A stretch of 64,000 nucleotides of DNA, from the NCBI RefSeq assembly GCF_022539505.1, contig NC_061510.1:267167687-267231686 (forward strand). Reading direction: 5' to 3'. Origin of the DNA: Lolium rigidum (lineage: Eukaryota > Streptophyta > Magnoliopsida > Poales > Poaceae). A program made the position numbers and the translations under genes. A model generated the notes under the pieces. That model searched no databases. It had not been told where the DNA came from and worked only from the letters and a program-made list of their open reading frames with translations. Shown one piece after another: positions 10,292 to 20,897 of the stretch; positions within the stretch are counted from its first letter, which is position 1; the number at the start of each line of letters is the position of its first letter.

Positions 10292-11470
10292 CAAAGCAAA
10301 CATCGATGGACGAACGTGGCGATGCCGATCTAGGTGATCGGCCCCAAGGATTTATGGAGGAACATTGCAAAAACCTTCATCGAGCAAGCAACGTGGAGGC
10401 CGATTCCAGCAATCGGCCAAAATTGTCTTCACCATCCATTCTGTTTAGGGGCAGCGCCAGCCTAATGGACAATGAGGCAATGGGTTACATCGGCTAATGA
10501 GCTAGAAGAAGTCCACACTGGTCCTAATCAAGCCGACGTTCGCATGGAGTGCCTTGGCTAATCACAGAGCCGATTTCAGCAGTTACCTGGCAGAATCGGC
10601 TCGAGGGGCACCTAATCGGATGAACATGTGAAGTAAAACCTTGGCTAATCACAGAAGCCGATTTCAGCAGTTATCTGGCAGAATCGGCTCGGGGGGCACC
10701 TAATCAGATGAGCATGTGCGATACATGTACAGTGAGATATTGGGGGCCGATAGAAAAATCGGCCCGTAAAAAATATATATATATAAGGGACAAAGCCGAT
10801 GCACGGCCATCGACTCTAGCACAAATTATATATGTAGCATGTGCAAAACACAAGGATCTCTAGCTCTGTGTCAGAGGAGTTCCACTTCTGAGCCGTTGTG
10901 TGATCATCTGCAATATCGACTTTCAATGGAGGAGGGGTGATCGGCTCTGGCTGGCTCTGCATGATAGTTCTCTCGTACATGATCTAGCCCAGGTCCATTT
11001 GTCCGAATGGCGTGCCCTCGTCTCTCGTTTCGCCTTGACCGAGACTCCGGGGGCAGCTGGCCTCGGTGGATGCTCTGTTTTTGAAAGCCGATTGGGTGGC
11101 CATCGGTTAGTCCTGCGCCGCGATTTTCGTCAAGGGTGGTGATCCGGTGGAACTCAAAATCATTGATCGAAAGGATGAAGGATAGATCATGAGGGCTTGA
11201 TGCGCTGACATCGGCTGGTTGAGATTTGACCAAGTTCGCGATCACCCCGTGGTCGAAGGGATGAAAGGGCGGATTATCAGAAACCAATGCGTTGCCATCG
11301 GCTCATCGAGAATCGGCTTAAAAGAAATCGGCAAATCAAATTGGGGAAACTTCTTCATTAATGAACAGGATTTCTTACAAGGAAAGAGCTGATTGCTCAA
11401 AGAAGGAAGAACAAAAGAAGGGTCTGTTGACCAATCTACTACTGCTAGGCCTACACTAGTAGATCCTAGT
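10292..11470. other. Non-coding internal region rich in GCCGAT/ATCGGC
   Basis: There is no sense ORF. The hexamer GCCGAT or its complement ATCGGC occurs repeatedly from about 10310 to 11330, often as facing pairs such as GGCCGATAGAAAAATCGGCC near 10746. Two tandem 87-bp units start at 10552 and 10639. The region links gag-protease to the antisense ORF. Confidence 0.6.
10552..10718 (+). repeat. Two tandem 87-bp units
   Basis: Both units begin CCTTGGCTAATCACAGA and contain CCGATTTCAGCAGTTA and CAGAATCGGCTCG; the second starts at 10639. They differ at only a few positions. In each, AGCCGATT and AATCGGCT can pair as a stem. Confidence 0.75.
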
Positions 11471-11926
11471 CTACGGGCCATCGCTGCCCTCGTCGTCATC
11501 CTCGGAACTCTCATCGGCACTGCTGCCGGTGGGCTCCTCGTCGCTGCTCCCGTAGCCCTCTACGGGAGCTTCGTCCTCCTCATCGTCGCTGCTGTCGTCA
11601 TCCCACCACATGCGGAGGCGTTTCGCCGGTGGGTAGCCCTCGAGGGAGTCGTCGTCGTCGTCGTCCTCCTCCTCTTCTTCTTCTTCAGAGGAGAGGCAGC
11701 CGTCCCAGGGGAACTGGTCGTCCTCGCTTTCCGATTCCAGTTCCCCGTCGGCGAGGAACTGGAGATCTTCATCCCCGCTGGTCAAGGACTGGTCGTCCTC
11801 GGACCAGATGGAGGAGACGTGGTCTTCCTGGTCCCATTTTTCTGGTGCGCGGATGTCCTCCGGCGTCTCGCGAGAGGAGGAAGACCCGTAGGAAAGATCG
11901 GAGGAGGAGGAGGAAGAAGAAGACAT
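11471..11926 (-). CDS. Antisense acidic ORF in a Gypsy element
   Basis: This intact 151-residue frame runs opposite to gag-protease, in the normally non-coding part before the 3' LTR. The ATG at 11926-11924 has a good plant context (CCACCATGTC) and the stop is TAG at 11473-11471. The protein begins with a Ser run (MSSSSSSSSDLSYGSSSS), then alternates Trp/Pro-containing segments (PEKWDQEDHVSSIWSEDDQ; QFPWDGCLSSEEE; PPAKRLRMWWDDDSS) with long Glu/Asp runs. The short basic patch AKRLR could be a nuclear signal. I recognise no enzyme. Antisense ORFs in this position are known in some Tat-lineage Gypsy elements, such as the maize Grande type; similarity to those was not tested. Going upstream on the minus strand, AACTGTT/AACAGTT form a 7-bp inverted repeat at 11982-11998. 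Confidence 0.6.
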   Translation of the reverse strand: MSSSSSSSSDLSYGSSSSRETPEDIRAPEKWDQEDHVSSIWSEDDQSLTSGDEDLQFLADGELESESEDDQFPWDGCLSSEEEEEEEDDDDDDSLEGYPPAKRLRMWWDDDSSDDEEDEAPVEGYGSSDEEPTGSSADESSEDDDEGSDGP

Positions 11927-12208
11927 GGTGGCACAGGAGGGTTTTTTTGGGTGCTAATGCGAGGAGGATGAAGGAGAAGCAAACTGTTTAGAACAGTTAA
12001 ATAAAGGGGATATGAGGAGATTCAATGCCACAGCAGTTTCCGAGGAAGTGGTGCCCAGCAGAAAAATTTTGCAGGCCACGTGGAGAAGTGGAAAGGGCAA
12101 GGCATCATGATGAAGGATTCTGCGGCAGTTCTGCTCTGCCACGACATGACCCGACGAAAGAAAGCATAATGATTTTGGAAATGTCATTTCCAAAACCAGG
12201 GGGGCATG
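11927..12208. other. Leader of the antisense ORF and polypurine tract
   Basis: This interval holds the presumed 5' leader of the antisense ORF. On the plus strand it ends in the polypurine tract AGGGGGGC (12198-12205), just before the 3' LTR. The interval is otherwise free of ORFs. Confidence 0.6.
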
Positions 12209-13376
12209 TGTTATCACCAGAATTTGACCGAGTCAGAGGTGGGCCGCGATCAAGGTGGACTTGAAGATTATACATGGAAGAATACGTGAATCGGCCTTAT
12301 ATGCAAAGTTTGGGCTAGTTTGCCCTTGTATCTGTAACATATTAGATTACGTGTCGGTTAGGAGGTAGAGTTTTTACCCGTGCACGGTTAGGTGCACGCC
12401 TGAATTAGAAAGTCCCTTGGACTATAAATATGTATCTAGGGTTTATGGAATAAACAACAACCAACGTTCAACACAATCAATCTCGGCGCATCGCCAACTC
12501 CTTCGTCTCTAGGGTTTCTTCCGGTAAGCACCATGCTGCCTAGATCGCATCTTGCGATCTAGGCAGCATAAGCTTATGCACGTTGTTCATGCGTTGCTCG
12601 TGCTGAAGCCTTTTTGATGGCGAGCAACGTAGTTATCTTAGATGTGTTAGGGTTAGCATTGTTCTTCGTATCATATGCTCGTCGTAGTGCAACCCTTATA
12701 CATCTAGCCGCCCTTACACCTATCTTAGGTGTAGGGGCGGCACCCCGCTTGATCATTGTTTAGTAGATCCGATCCGTTACGGTTGCTCCTTGTTCTTCAA
12801 GGATTAGTTTAATATCTCGCAATAGTTAGGCCTTACAAAGGGTTGGAGGATCCAGCGGCGTGTAGGGTGGAGTTTGCTAGCCCTAGACAGGATGTTCCGG
12901 GGATCAACCTCGTGTTGGTTTTTAGGCCCTATCTAGGATCGGCTTACGATCACCGTACGCGAGCGCGAGGCCCAATCGTGAGTAGGATGATCCGATTATG
13001 CGGTGAAAACCCTAAATCGTTGTAGATCGCTTTAGCTTTATCTTGATCAAGCAGGACCACCATATATTCGTACACCTCGTGCGAATCATGGGTGGATCGG
13101 CTCTTTGAGCCGATTCACAGGACAACCTGAGAGCCGATCGAGGCTCGTATTTAACGTTTACGTGTATGCCATGCAGGAACTAAGCAAGGCATCATCCAAC
13201 ACCTTCCCGACCAGTGTATAGGTCAGGTGGCACGCCCTTGCGACAAGCATCGGACGTGTGACCAGAAGGCTTTGCGGGCCGTCGCTCTGAGGGACTGGGG
13301 CCAGCCGCAGCCCTAGTTGTTCCCGGCTCTACGGTGTTGCCAGTCGCTGCCCGCCGGTGGGTTTCTGACCGCAACA
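12209..13376 (+). repeat. 3' LTR of the gag-protease Gypsy element
   Basis: This LTR is 1168 bp and nearly identical to 5766-6932, including the TATA word near 12421 and both hairpins. Differences are scattered, and many are single-base or dinucleotide indels (for example near 12600 and 12676), which could partly be sequencing error. Confidence 0.9.
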
Positions 13377-13381
13377 GGTTT
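13377..13381. repeat. Target site duplication GGTTT (right)
   Basis: This is the exact copy of 5761-5765 and shows that the whole Gypsy element entered the Sirevirus-like Copia spacer as one unit. Confidence 0.9.
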
Positions 13382-13825
13382 AGATGTGGGCATGGAAATA
13401 GGGGGAGTGCGGTTTAAATTATTGAGCTATCCCTCCCCCCATAATGCCAACATTAATAAATCATTCTCTTTATATCATATGTTGATATGTGAGCTTCAAT
13501 GATGAGTATTGGTTTGAACCCAAGATATATCTTCGCGGTGCCATACCATAACACTCATATATGGTGGCCTAGGCCACCACACTCTTCTTTGTGAAGAGTT
13601 GGAGTTATTTGGATCTTCATTGATTTTTATTGACATCTCCTTGTTTATGGGAAATCACTCACTTTTGGCCTTCATTTGCATTATTTGCAAAAATGAGTGA
13701 TCATGTACCATCTCACAGTTTGGCGCATCTGTCCTAAGCCTATCTCATCTAAGCCATATCCTCTTCCCTCTCCGAGTGCACCATCTTCCTGTCAAAACTT
13801 ACTCCTGGCACAGTTTTTTTGTGTC

Positions 13826-14433
13826 ACCGGAAGTTCCGGTCGTTCTAACCGGTACTTCCGGCTGGAATCTTCTGCCAGCTCCTGCCCGCTGTTGCTGATC
13901 AGGTGGTGTGGTTTCTGGGGGACCGGAAGTTCCGGCTCCAACGATCGGAACTTCCGCCCTTACGAAACCACTTCTTATCCGGTCGGGAACGGGGAGGCAG
14001 TTCCTGCCCCCTCACTTTCCCCCACCCAAGATCTGTTCAAGCTCTCTCTCTCCCTGTGGTGGCTGCTCCTCCCTCCGGCCGGATCTCCCTCCTCCGGTGA
14101 CTTCCGCCGGATCGGCTCCGTGGATTGGCATCCCCTCCCTCTCCTCCTCCATGGCTCCCCCCGGTTTGTGCCCTCTCCCTCTCTATGTGTGGGTAGACCT
14201 CACTAGATGAACTATAGGGCATACTCTAGGCAAAGCTATGGTAGAACATCTCTAGATGCCTTTCCTTTACTAGATCTTGCATAGGATGTTGTTGTAATGC
14301 GGTTCACCAAGCCATTTCCTCATATCTGGTGAGAAACTGCCGCTGTGTTCGAACAGCCGGAAGTTCCGGCTCCACACGCCGGAACTTCCGCCCTGGGGCG
14401 GAACTTCCGCCGGTTCTCACCGGAACTTCCGGC
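13826..14433 (+). repeat. Sirevirus-type palindromic repeats (CCGGAAGTTCCGG)
   Basis: At least eight copies or half-copies of a GGAAGTTCC / GGAACTTCC palindrome lie at about 13826-13840, 13848-13862, 13922-13935, 13944-13957, 14356-14370, 14378-14391, 14398-14411 and 14419-14433. The full word is ACCGGAAGTTCCGG(T). Clusters of short palindromes between pol and the 3' LTR are a hallmark of Sireviruses, where they are thought to be cis-regulatory. Here they come in two groups, one on each side of a CT/CCTCC-rich stretch (14040-14180). Confidence 0.75.
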
Positions 14434-14569
14434 CTGGCGAATTTTTCTGCTGTTACTCAATATCCTGTGCAGGCTCTGGTTTTGGCCTCCTTGCTAGTGT
14501 GCACTCACTTATCATTCCTATCATGTTGATCTCATACCAGGTAGCTCCAAGAAGAGAGGCAAGGGTCAT

Positions 14570-15310
14570 GTGGATGAGATTGAGGAAGAACTTGAGCAAA
14601 CTAGACCATCCAAGCTCTCCGCTCGTCAGCAATCATCTCAAAGGCAAAAGACACCCGCAGTGAGAGGAAAGAACATCCATGTATCCGTGAAGAACATGCA
14701 ATATCTTGAGTACAAGGAGCTCCGTGACATCAACCCTTACCTCACCCCTCGGAACAATAGGATTACGGATAAGAGGTTCCACAACAAGACTCAAGAGGAG
14801 ATTTTCTATGAGGTGTATGTGCCTTTCAAGAAGGGGGTAGCCCCGCAACATTCCATTGACACCGGGAAGATGGCCGCTTCTACGTACTTTCAAGAAGCCT
14901 ATGCTATGTGTGGTGAGTTTGGGATCTATCCCATTATGGAGCTCAACAAGGATTATGATGTCGGGTTGATCCAACAATTCTATGCCACCGTACATTTTGA
15001 ATCGGATGAAGCTAGAACTTTCCGGTGGATGTCTCATGAAAGGCTCCTTGAGTCTAACTTGGCTAAGTTTGGAAGCGCCCTTGGATACCCTCGCTACCCG
15101 GGCATATATGCAAATGGTTGGAGGTGCCATGATAGCTCCTTTGCTCAAACAAGGGAAGTCTTGGAGCCCCTCTACATCAAAGGTTGGGGTATTCCGGCAA
15201 GAGTGCGGATCTTCTCCCTACTTGGGACATTATGCTTAGAGTCTACCGGGAAACCATTGGACCAAAGGGTGGCAACCTTGATGAGCTACATCTTTATGAA
15301 GTGGATCTAA
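14570..15310 (+). CDS. Env-like / third ORF of a Sirevirus-like element
   Basis: This 246-residue frame begins MDEIEEELEQTRPSKLSARQ. A CAG at about 14540 followed by in-frame codons (GSSKKRGKGHV) looks like a splice acceptor, so the true protein may start earlier. There is a basic, Gln-rich N-terminus, then a globular part with NIHVSVKNMQYLEYKELRD, GIYPIMELNKDYDVGLIQQ and RTFRWMSHERLL. No signal peptide or clear transmembrane segment is visible, unlike a real envelope protein. ORFs in this place in Sireviruses are called env-like by position only. The frame stops at 15310, 37 bases before the inserted Gypsy LTR; the protein probably went on, so it is likely truncated or frameshifted. Confidence 0.55.
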   Translation: MDEIEEELEQTRPSKLSARQQSSQRQKTPAVRGKNIHVSVKNMQYLEYKELRDINPYLTPRNNRITDKRFHNKTQEEIFYEVYVPFKKGVAPQHSIDTGKMAASTYFQEAYAMCGEFGIYPIMELNKDYDVGLIQQFYATVHFESDEARTFRWMSHERLLESNLAKFGSALGYPRYPGIYANGWRCHDSSFAQTREVLEPLYIKGWGIPARVRIFSLLGTLCLESTGKPLDQRVATLMSYIFMKWI

Positions 15311-15346
15311 TGGCAAACTCTTTTGTGAGAGGCTTGATGTGATGGA

Positions 15347-16851
15347 TGATGTCTACGGGAGCTTCTATTCTTGTAGACAGTGTTGGGCCTCCAAGAGCAG
15401 AGGTTTGTAGAACAGCAGCAAGTTTCCCTTAAGTGGATCACCCAAGGTTTATCGATCTCAGGGAGGAAGAGGTCAAAGATATCCCTCTCATGCAACCCTG
15501 CAACCACAAAGCAAGAAGTCTCTTGTGTCCCCAACACACCTAATAGGTGCACTAGTTCGGCGAAGAGATAGTGAAATACAGGTGGTATGAATAAATGCGA
15601 GCAGCAGTAACGGCGCCAGAAAAGTGCTTGCTGGCGTGCAGTTGATGGTAGTAATATTGCAGGAAGTACAGATGCAGTAGAACAATAAACAAGCAGCGAT
15701 AGCAGTATTTAGGAACAAGGCCTAGGGATCATACTTTCACTAGTGGACACTCTCAACATTGATCACATAACAGAATAAATAGATAGATGCTAGACTCTAC
15801 ACTCTCTTGTTGGATGATGAACACCACTAACTCGTGTAGGATTACACGAACCCTCAATGCCGGAGTTAACAAGCTCCACAATATTCAATGTTCATATTTA
15901 AATAACCTTAGAGTGCATAACAGATCAACATAACCAAACCAAGTACTAACATAGCATGCACACCGTCACCTTCACACTACGAAAGGAGGCATAGATCACA
16001 TCAATACCATCATAGCAATAGTTAACTTCATAATCTACAAGAGATCACAATCATAGCCTACGCCAAGTACTACACGATGCACACACTCGTCACCATTACA
16101 CCGTGCGTGAGGAATAAACTACTTTAATAACATCACTAGAGTAGCACATAGATGAATAGTGATACAAAACTCATATGAATCTCAATCATGTAAGGCAGCT
16201 CATGAGATCATTGTATTGAAGTACATAGGAGAGAGATTAACCACATAGCTACCGGTACAGCCCCGAGCTCGATGGAGAACTACTCCCTCCTCATGGGAGA
16301 CAAGCTAGCGTTGATGAAGATGGCGGTGGTGTCGATGGAGGAGCCTTCCGGGGCACTTCCCCGTCCCGGCGGCGTGCCGGAACGAGACTCCTGTCCCCCA
16401 GCATCTTGGCTTCGCGATGGCGGCGGCTCCGGAAGGTTTCTCGTACCGTGGCTTTTTCGTCTCGAAGTTTTAGGTCGTGGACCTTTTTATAGGCGAAGAG
16501 GCGGAGTCGGAGAGGCGACGAGGCGGTGACACACTAGGGGGCGCCCCCTAGGCCGCGCCGCCCTTGTCATCCGGGGGCCCAAGGGCCCCCTCCGGCGACT
16601 CTCGGTGTTCCGGAAGCTTCGTGGAAAAATAGGATGCCGGGCCTTGATTTCGTCCGATTCCGAGAATATTTCCTTACCGGGATTTCGGAACCAAAAACAG
16701 CAGAAAACATGAACTGGCCCTTCGGCATCTCGTCAATAGGTTAGTTCCGGAAAACGCATAATAATGACACAAAGTATGCATAAAACATGTAGATATCATC
16801 AATAATGTGGCATGGAACATAAGAAATTATCGATACGTCGGAGACGTATCA
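15347..16851 (-). mobile_element. Minus-strand Gypsy LTR (TGATACGTC family)
   Basis: Read on the minus strand it begins TGATACGTCTCCGACG at 16851 and ends GTAGACATCA at 15347, about 1.5 kb. It matches the LTRs at 30184-31887, 53171-54836 and 58320-59971. The adjoining 16852-16924 is the reverse of the internal 3' end seen before the 3' LTRs of those elements (AAGCTTGGGGATGC), so this is a 3' LTR. The rest of its internal part is cut off by the plus-strand element at 16925. The left flank 15342-15346 is ATGGA. Confidence 0.85.
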
Positions 16852-16924
16852 GCATCCCCAAGCTTAGTTCCTGCTCGTCCCGAGCAGGTAAACGATAACA
16901 AAAATAATTTCTGGAGTGACATGC
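16852..16924 (-). other. Internal 3' remnant and polypurine tract of the minus-strand element
   Basis: The reverse complement reads GGACGAGCAGGAACTAAG then CTTGGGGATGC, the same bases that precede the 3' LTRs at 35310 and 58320. It ends abruptly where the next LTR starts. CATGC (16920-16924) would be that insertion's target duplication, but its right copy is not visible. Confidence 0.75.
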
Positions 16925-18526
16925 TGATACGTCTCCAACGTATCGATAATTTCTTGTGTTCCATGCCACATTATTGATGTTATCTACATGTTTTATGCAC
17001 ACTTTATGTCATATTCGTGCATTTTCTGGAACTAACCTATTAACAAGATGCCGAAGTGCCAGTTGCTGTTTTCTCGCTGTTTTTGGTTTCGTAAATCCTA
17101 GTAAAGAAATATTCTCGGAATTGGACGAAATAAAAGCCCGGAGGCCTATTTTCTCACGAAGCTTCCGTAAGTCCGAAGGAGAGACGAAGAGGGGCCACAG
17201 GGGCGCCAAACCCTAGGGCGGCGCGGGCCCCCTTGGCCGCGCCGGCCCGTGGTGTGGGCCCCCGTGCCGCCTCTTTGACCTGCCCTTCCGCCTACAAATA
17301 GCCTCCGTGACGAAACCCCCGAGCACCGAGAGCCACGATACGGAAAACATTACCGAGACGCCGTCACCGCCGATCCCATCTCGGGGGATCCTCGAGATCG
17401 CCTCCGGCACCCCGCCGAGAGGGGAATCATCTCCCGAGGACTCTACACCGCCATGGTCGCCTCCGGAGTGATGAGTGAGTAGTCTACCCCTGGACTATGG
17501 GTCCATAGCAGTAGCTAGATGGTTGTCTTCTCCCCATTGTGCTATCATTGTCGGATCTTGTGAGCTGCCTATCATGATCAAGATCATCTATATGTAATTC
17601 TATATGTTGCGTTTGTTGGGATCCGATGAATAGAGAATACTTGTTATGTTGATTATCAAAGTTATGCTTATGTGTTGTTTATGATCTTGCATGCTCTCCG
17701 TTATTAGTAGATGCTCTGGCCAAGTAGATGCTTTTAACTCCAAGAGGGAGTACTTATGCTCGATAGTGGGTTCATGCCCGCATTGACACCGGGACAATGG
17801 ACGTAAAGTTCTAAGGTTGTGTTGTGCTGTTGCCACTAGGGATAAAACATTGATGCTATGTCTAAGGATGTAGTTGTTGATTACATTACGCACCATACTT
17901 AATGCAATTGTCTCGTTGCTTTGCAACTTAATACCGGAGGGGGTTCGGATGATAACCCGAAGGTGGACTTTTTAGGCATAGATGCAGATTGGATGGCGGT
18001 CTATGTACTTTGTCGTAATGCCCAATTAAATCTCACTATACTCATCATGATATGTATGTGCATGGTCATGCTCTCTTTATTTGTCAATTGCCCAACTGTA
18101 ATTTGTTCACCCAACATGCCGTTCGTCTTATGGGAGAGACACCTCTAGTGAACTCGTGGACCCCGGTCCAATTCTCTTTACTGAAATACAATCTACTGCA
18201 ATACTTGTTCTACTCGTTTTCTCCGCAAACAATCATATTCCACACAATACGGTTAATCCTTTGTTACAGCAAGCCGGTGAGATTGACAACCTCACTCGTT
18301 TCGTTGGGGCAAAGTAGCTTGGTTGTGTTGTGCAGGTTCCACGTTGGCGCCGAATCTCTCGGTGTTGCGCCGCACTACATCTCGCCGCCATCAACCTTCA
18401 ACGTGCTTCTTGGCTCCTCCCGGTTCGATAAACCTTGGTTTCTTTCTCGAGGGAAAACTTGTCTGCTGTGCTCATCATACCTTCCTCTTGGGGTTGCCCA
18501 ACGAACGTGTGAAATACACGCCATCA
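16925..18526 (+). repeat. 5' LTR, second subfamily
   Basis: The first ~500 bp (TGATACGTCTCCAACG onward) are similar to the other TGATACGTC LTRs in the window. After about 17430 the sequence (ATGAGTGAGTAGTCTACC onward) is unrelated to them. It ends in CGCCATCA at 18526. A weak TATA-like CTACAAATAG is near 17292. Confidence 0.75.
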
Positions 18527-18536
18527 AGCATATTTT

Positions 18537-18555
18537 CCGGCGCCGTTGCCGGGAG
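18537..18555 (+). other. Primer binding site
   Basis: CCGGCGCCGTTGCCGGGAG lies ten bases behind the LTR. The GGCGCCGTTGCCGGGGA type of site is standard for this group of grass Gypsy elements. Confidence 0.7.
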
Positions 18556-18779
18556 ATCAAGACACGCCGCAAGGGGAGTCTCCACTTCTCAATCTCTTTA
18601 CTTTGTTTTTGTCTTGCTTTATTTTATTTACTACTTTGTTTGCTGCACTATATCAAAATACAAAAAAATTAGTTGCTAGTTTTACTTTATTTGCTATCTT
18701 GTTTGCTATATCGAAAACACAAAAAAATTAGTTTACTTGCATTTACTTTATCTAGTTTGCTTTATTTACTATTGCTAAA

Positions 18780-20897
18780 ATGGCCAACGCTGAAAATACT
18801 AAGTTGTGTGACTTCACAACCACAAATAATAATGATTTCTTATGCACACCTATTGCTCCACCTCGCTACTACAGCGAGAATTCTTTGAAATTAAACCTCG
18901 CTTTACTCGAATCTTGTTATGAACCATCAATTTTCCGGTGTTAGTTCCGATGATGCTGCCGCCCATCTCAATAATTTTGTTGAACTATGTGAAATGCAAA
19001 AATATAAAGATGTAGATGGTGATATTATTAAACTAAAATTGTTCCCTTTCTCATTAAGAGGAAGAGCTAAAGATTGGTTGCTATCTCTGCCTAAGAATAG
19101 TATTGATTCATGGACTAAATGCAAGGATGCTTTTATTGGTAGATATTATCCCCTGCTAAAATTATATCTTTGAGGAGTAGCATAATGAATTTTAAACAAT
19201 TAGATACTGAACATGTTGCTCAAGCTTGGGAAAGAATGAAATCTCTCGGTTAAAAATTGCCCAACCCATGGACTCGACTACTTGGATGATCATCCAAACC
19301 TTCTATGCAGGACTAAATTTTTCTTCGCGGAATTTATTGGATTCAGCTGCTGGAGGTACCTTTATGTCCATCACATTGGGGGCGGCTACAAAACTTCTTG
19401 ATGATATGATGATAAACTACTCTGAATGGCACACGGAAAGAGCTCCGCAAGGTAAGAAGGTAAATTCTGTCGAAGAATCCTCCTCCTTGAGTGATAAGGT
19501 TGATGCTATTATGTCTATGCTTGCGAATGATAGGACTAATGTTGATCCTAATAATGTTCCGTTAGCTTCATTGGTTGCACAAGAAGAACATGTTGATGTA
19601 AACTTCATTAAAAATAATAATTTCAACAACAATGCTTACCGGAACAATTCTAGTAATAACTATAGGCCATATCCTTATAATAATGGTAACGGTTATGCTA
19701 ATTCTTATGGGAATTCTTACAACAATAATAGGAATTCACCCCTGGACTTGAAGCCATGCTTAAAGAATTTATTAGTACACAAACTTCTTTTAACAAATCT
19801 GTTGAGGAAAAGCTCAATAAAATTGATATTCTTGTTTCTAGAGTTGATAGTCTTGCCTCTGATGTTGATCTTTTGAAATCGAAAGTTATGCCTAATAGGG
19901 ACATTGAAAATAAAATTGTTACTACAGCAAATGCCATTCAAGTTAGGATTAATGAGAATATAAGACTAATGGCTGAACTGCAGTGCTAGGTGGGATAGAG
20001 AGGAAAATGAAAAACTAGCTAAAGAGAAGAATATAGCTAAAGTTTGGACTATTACCACCACTAGTAATGCTAATGCTACACATGTTGCTGCACCTCCTAC
20101 TCATACTAATAAAAGAATTGGTGTTAGCAATGTTTCCACTTCTAATGCAAAGCGCGAAAACTGCCCGAAACTGCTAAAACCGCTGAAACCGCTCGCGATA
20201 AAGCTGCTGAAATTTTTTCCAACATTGGGGATGATGATCCCATTGCTTTAGATTATAATGGTTTGAATTTTGATGATTGCCACATCTCTGAAGTTATAAA
20301 GTTCTTGCAAAAACTTGCTAAAAGTCCCAATGCTAGTGCTATAAATTTGGCTTTCACGCATCATATTACAAATGCTCTCATAAAAGCTAGAGAAGAGAAA
20401 CTAGAGCGCGAAGCCTCTATTCCTAAAAAGCTAGAAGATGGTTGGGAGCCCATCATTAAGATGAAGGTTAAAGATTTTGATTGTAATGCTTTATGTGATC
20501 TTGGTGCAAGTATTTCGTTATGCCGAAGAAAATTTATAATATGCTTGACTTGCCACCGCTGAAAAATTGTTATTTGGATGTTAATCTTGCCGATCATTCT
20601 ACAAAGAAACCTTTGGGTAAAGTTGATAATGTTCGCATTACCGTTAACAATAATCTTGTTCCCGTTGATTTTGTTGTCTTGGATATTGAATGCAATGCAT
20701 CTTGTCCAATTATATTGGGAAGACCTTTTCTTCGAACTGTTGGTGCTATTATTGATATGAGGGAAGGAAATATAAAGTATCAATTTCCTCTCAAGAAAGG
20801 TATGGAACACTTCCCTAGAAAGAGAATGAAGGTACCTTATGATTCTATCATTAGAACAAATTATGATGTTGATGCTTCATCTCTCGATGTTACTTGA
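18780..20897 (+). pseudogene. gag-protease polyprotein (Athila-like), frameshifted
   Basis: A start at 18780 (MANAENTKLCDF) gives a short frame. The capsid part is at 18919-19173: NHQFSGVSSDDAAAHLNNF, then KLFPFSLRGRAKDWLLSLP, a pattern typical of Athila-type gag. It shifts frame near 19170-19250 and continues through ERAPQGKKVNSVEESSSL to an Asn/Tyr-rich stretch (NNNAYRNNSSNNYRPYPYNN, about 19620-19730). A coiled coil (19756-19989) follows. The protease straddles another shift near 20515: ALCDLGASISL and then MPKKIYNMLDL, CPIILGRPFLRTVGA. DLGAS carries the catalytic Asp. The stop is at 20897. At least three frame breaks make it a pseudogene. Confidence 0.75.

Larger units (their letters stand above)
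5766..13376 (+). mobile_element. Complete non-autonomous Gypsy LTR retrotransposon (gag-protease only)
   Basis: The element is 7.6 kb with two LTRs of 1167 and 1168 bp, TG...CA ends and a 5-bp GGTTT duplication. A primer-site-like TGGCACGCCCGGTGGGAC lies at 6938-6955 and the polypurine tract AGGGGGGC at 12198-12205. Internally there is a gag-protease frame (6996-10291), about 1.9 kb without sense coding rich in GCCGAT/ATCGGC words, and an antisense acidic ORF (11471-11926). There is no reverse transcriptase, RNase H or integrase, so mobility would need a helper. The LTRs differ by a small number of substitutions and many 1-2 base indels, which suggests a fairly recent insertion. The overall plan recalls Tat/Retand-lineage derivatives. 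Confidence 0.9.
5544..15346 (+). mobile_element. Sirevirus-like Copia element, 3' half, interrupted by a Gypsy element
   Basis: The element is visible as 5544-5765 and 13382-15346; the Gypsy element at 5766-13376, with its GGTTT duplication, sits between. The first part is the C-terminal end of the pol polyprotein. The second part is a non-coding spacer with repeated ACCGGAAGTTCCGG palindromes, followed by an env-like ORF. This order, and palindromes of this kind 3' of pol, are features of the Sirevirus (Maximus-type) Copia lineage. The 5' half is in or beyond the gap at 5444-5543. The 3' LTR is missing because a minus-strand Gypsy LTR begins at 15347. Confidence 0.7.

Noticed and set aside
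11393..11991. Plus-strand ORFs of 120-192 residues (VVVVV and RRRR runs)
   Set aside because: Complement of the GAN-rich antisense acidic ORF; the antisense frame has the better start context and composition.
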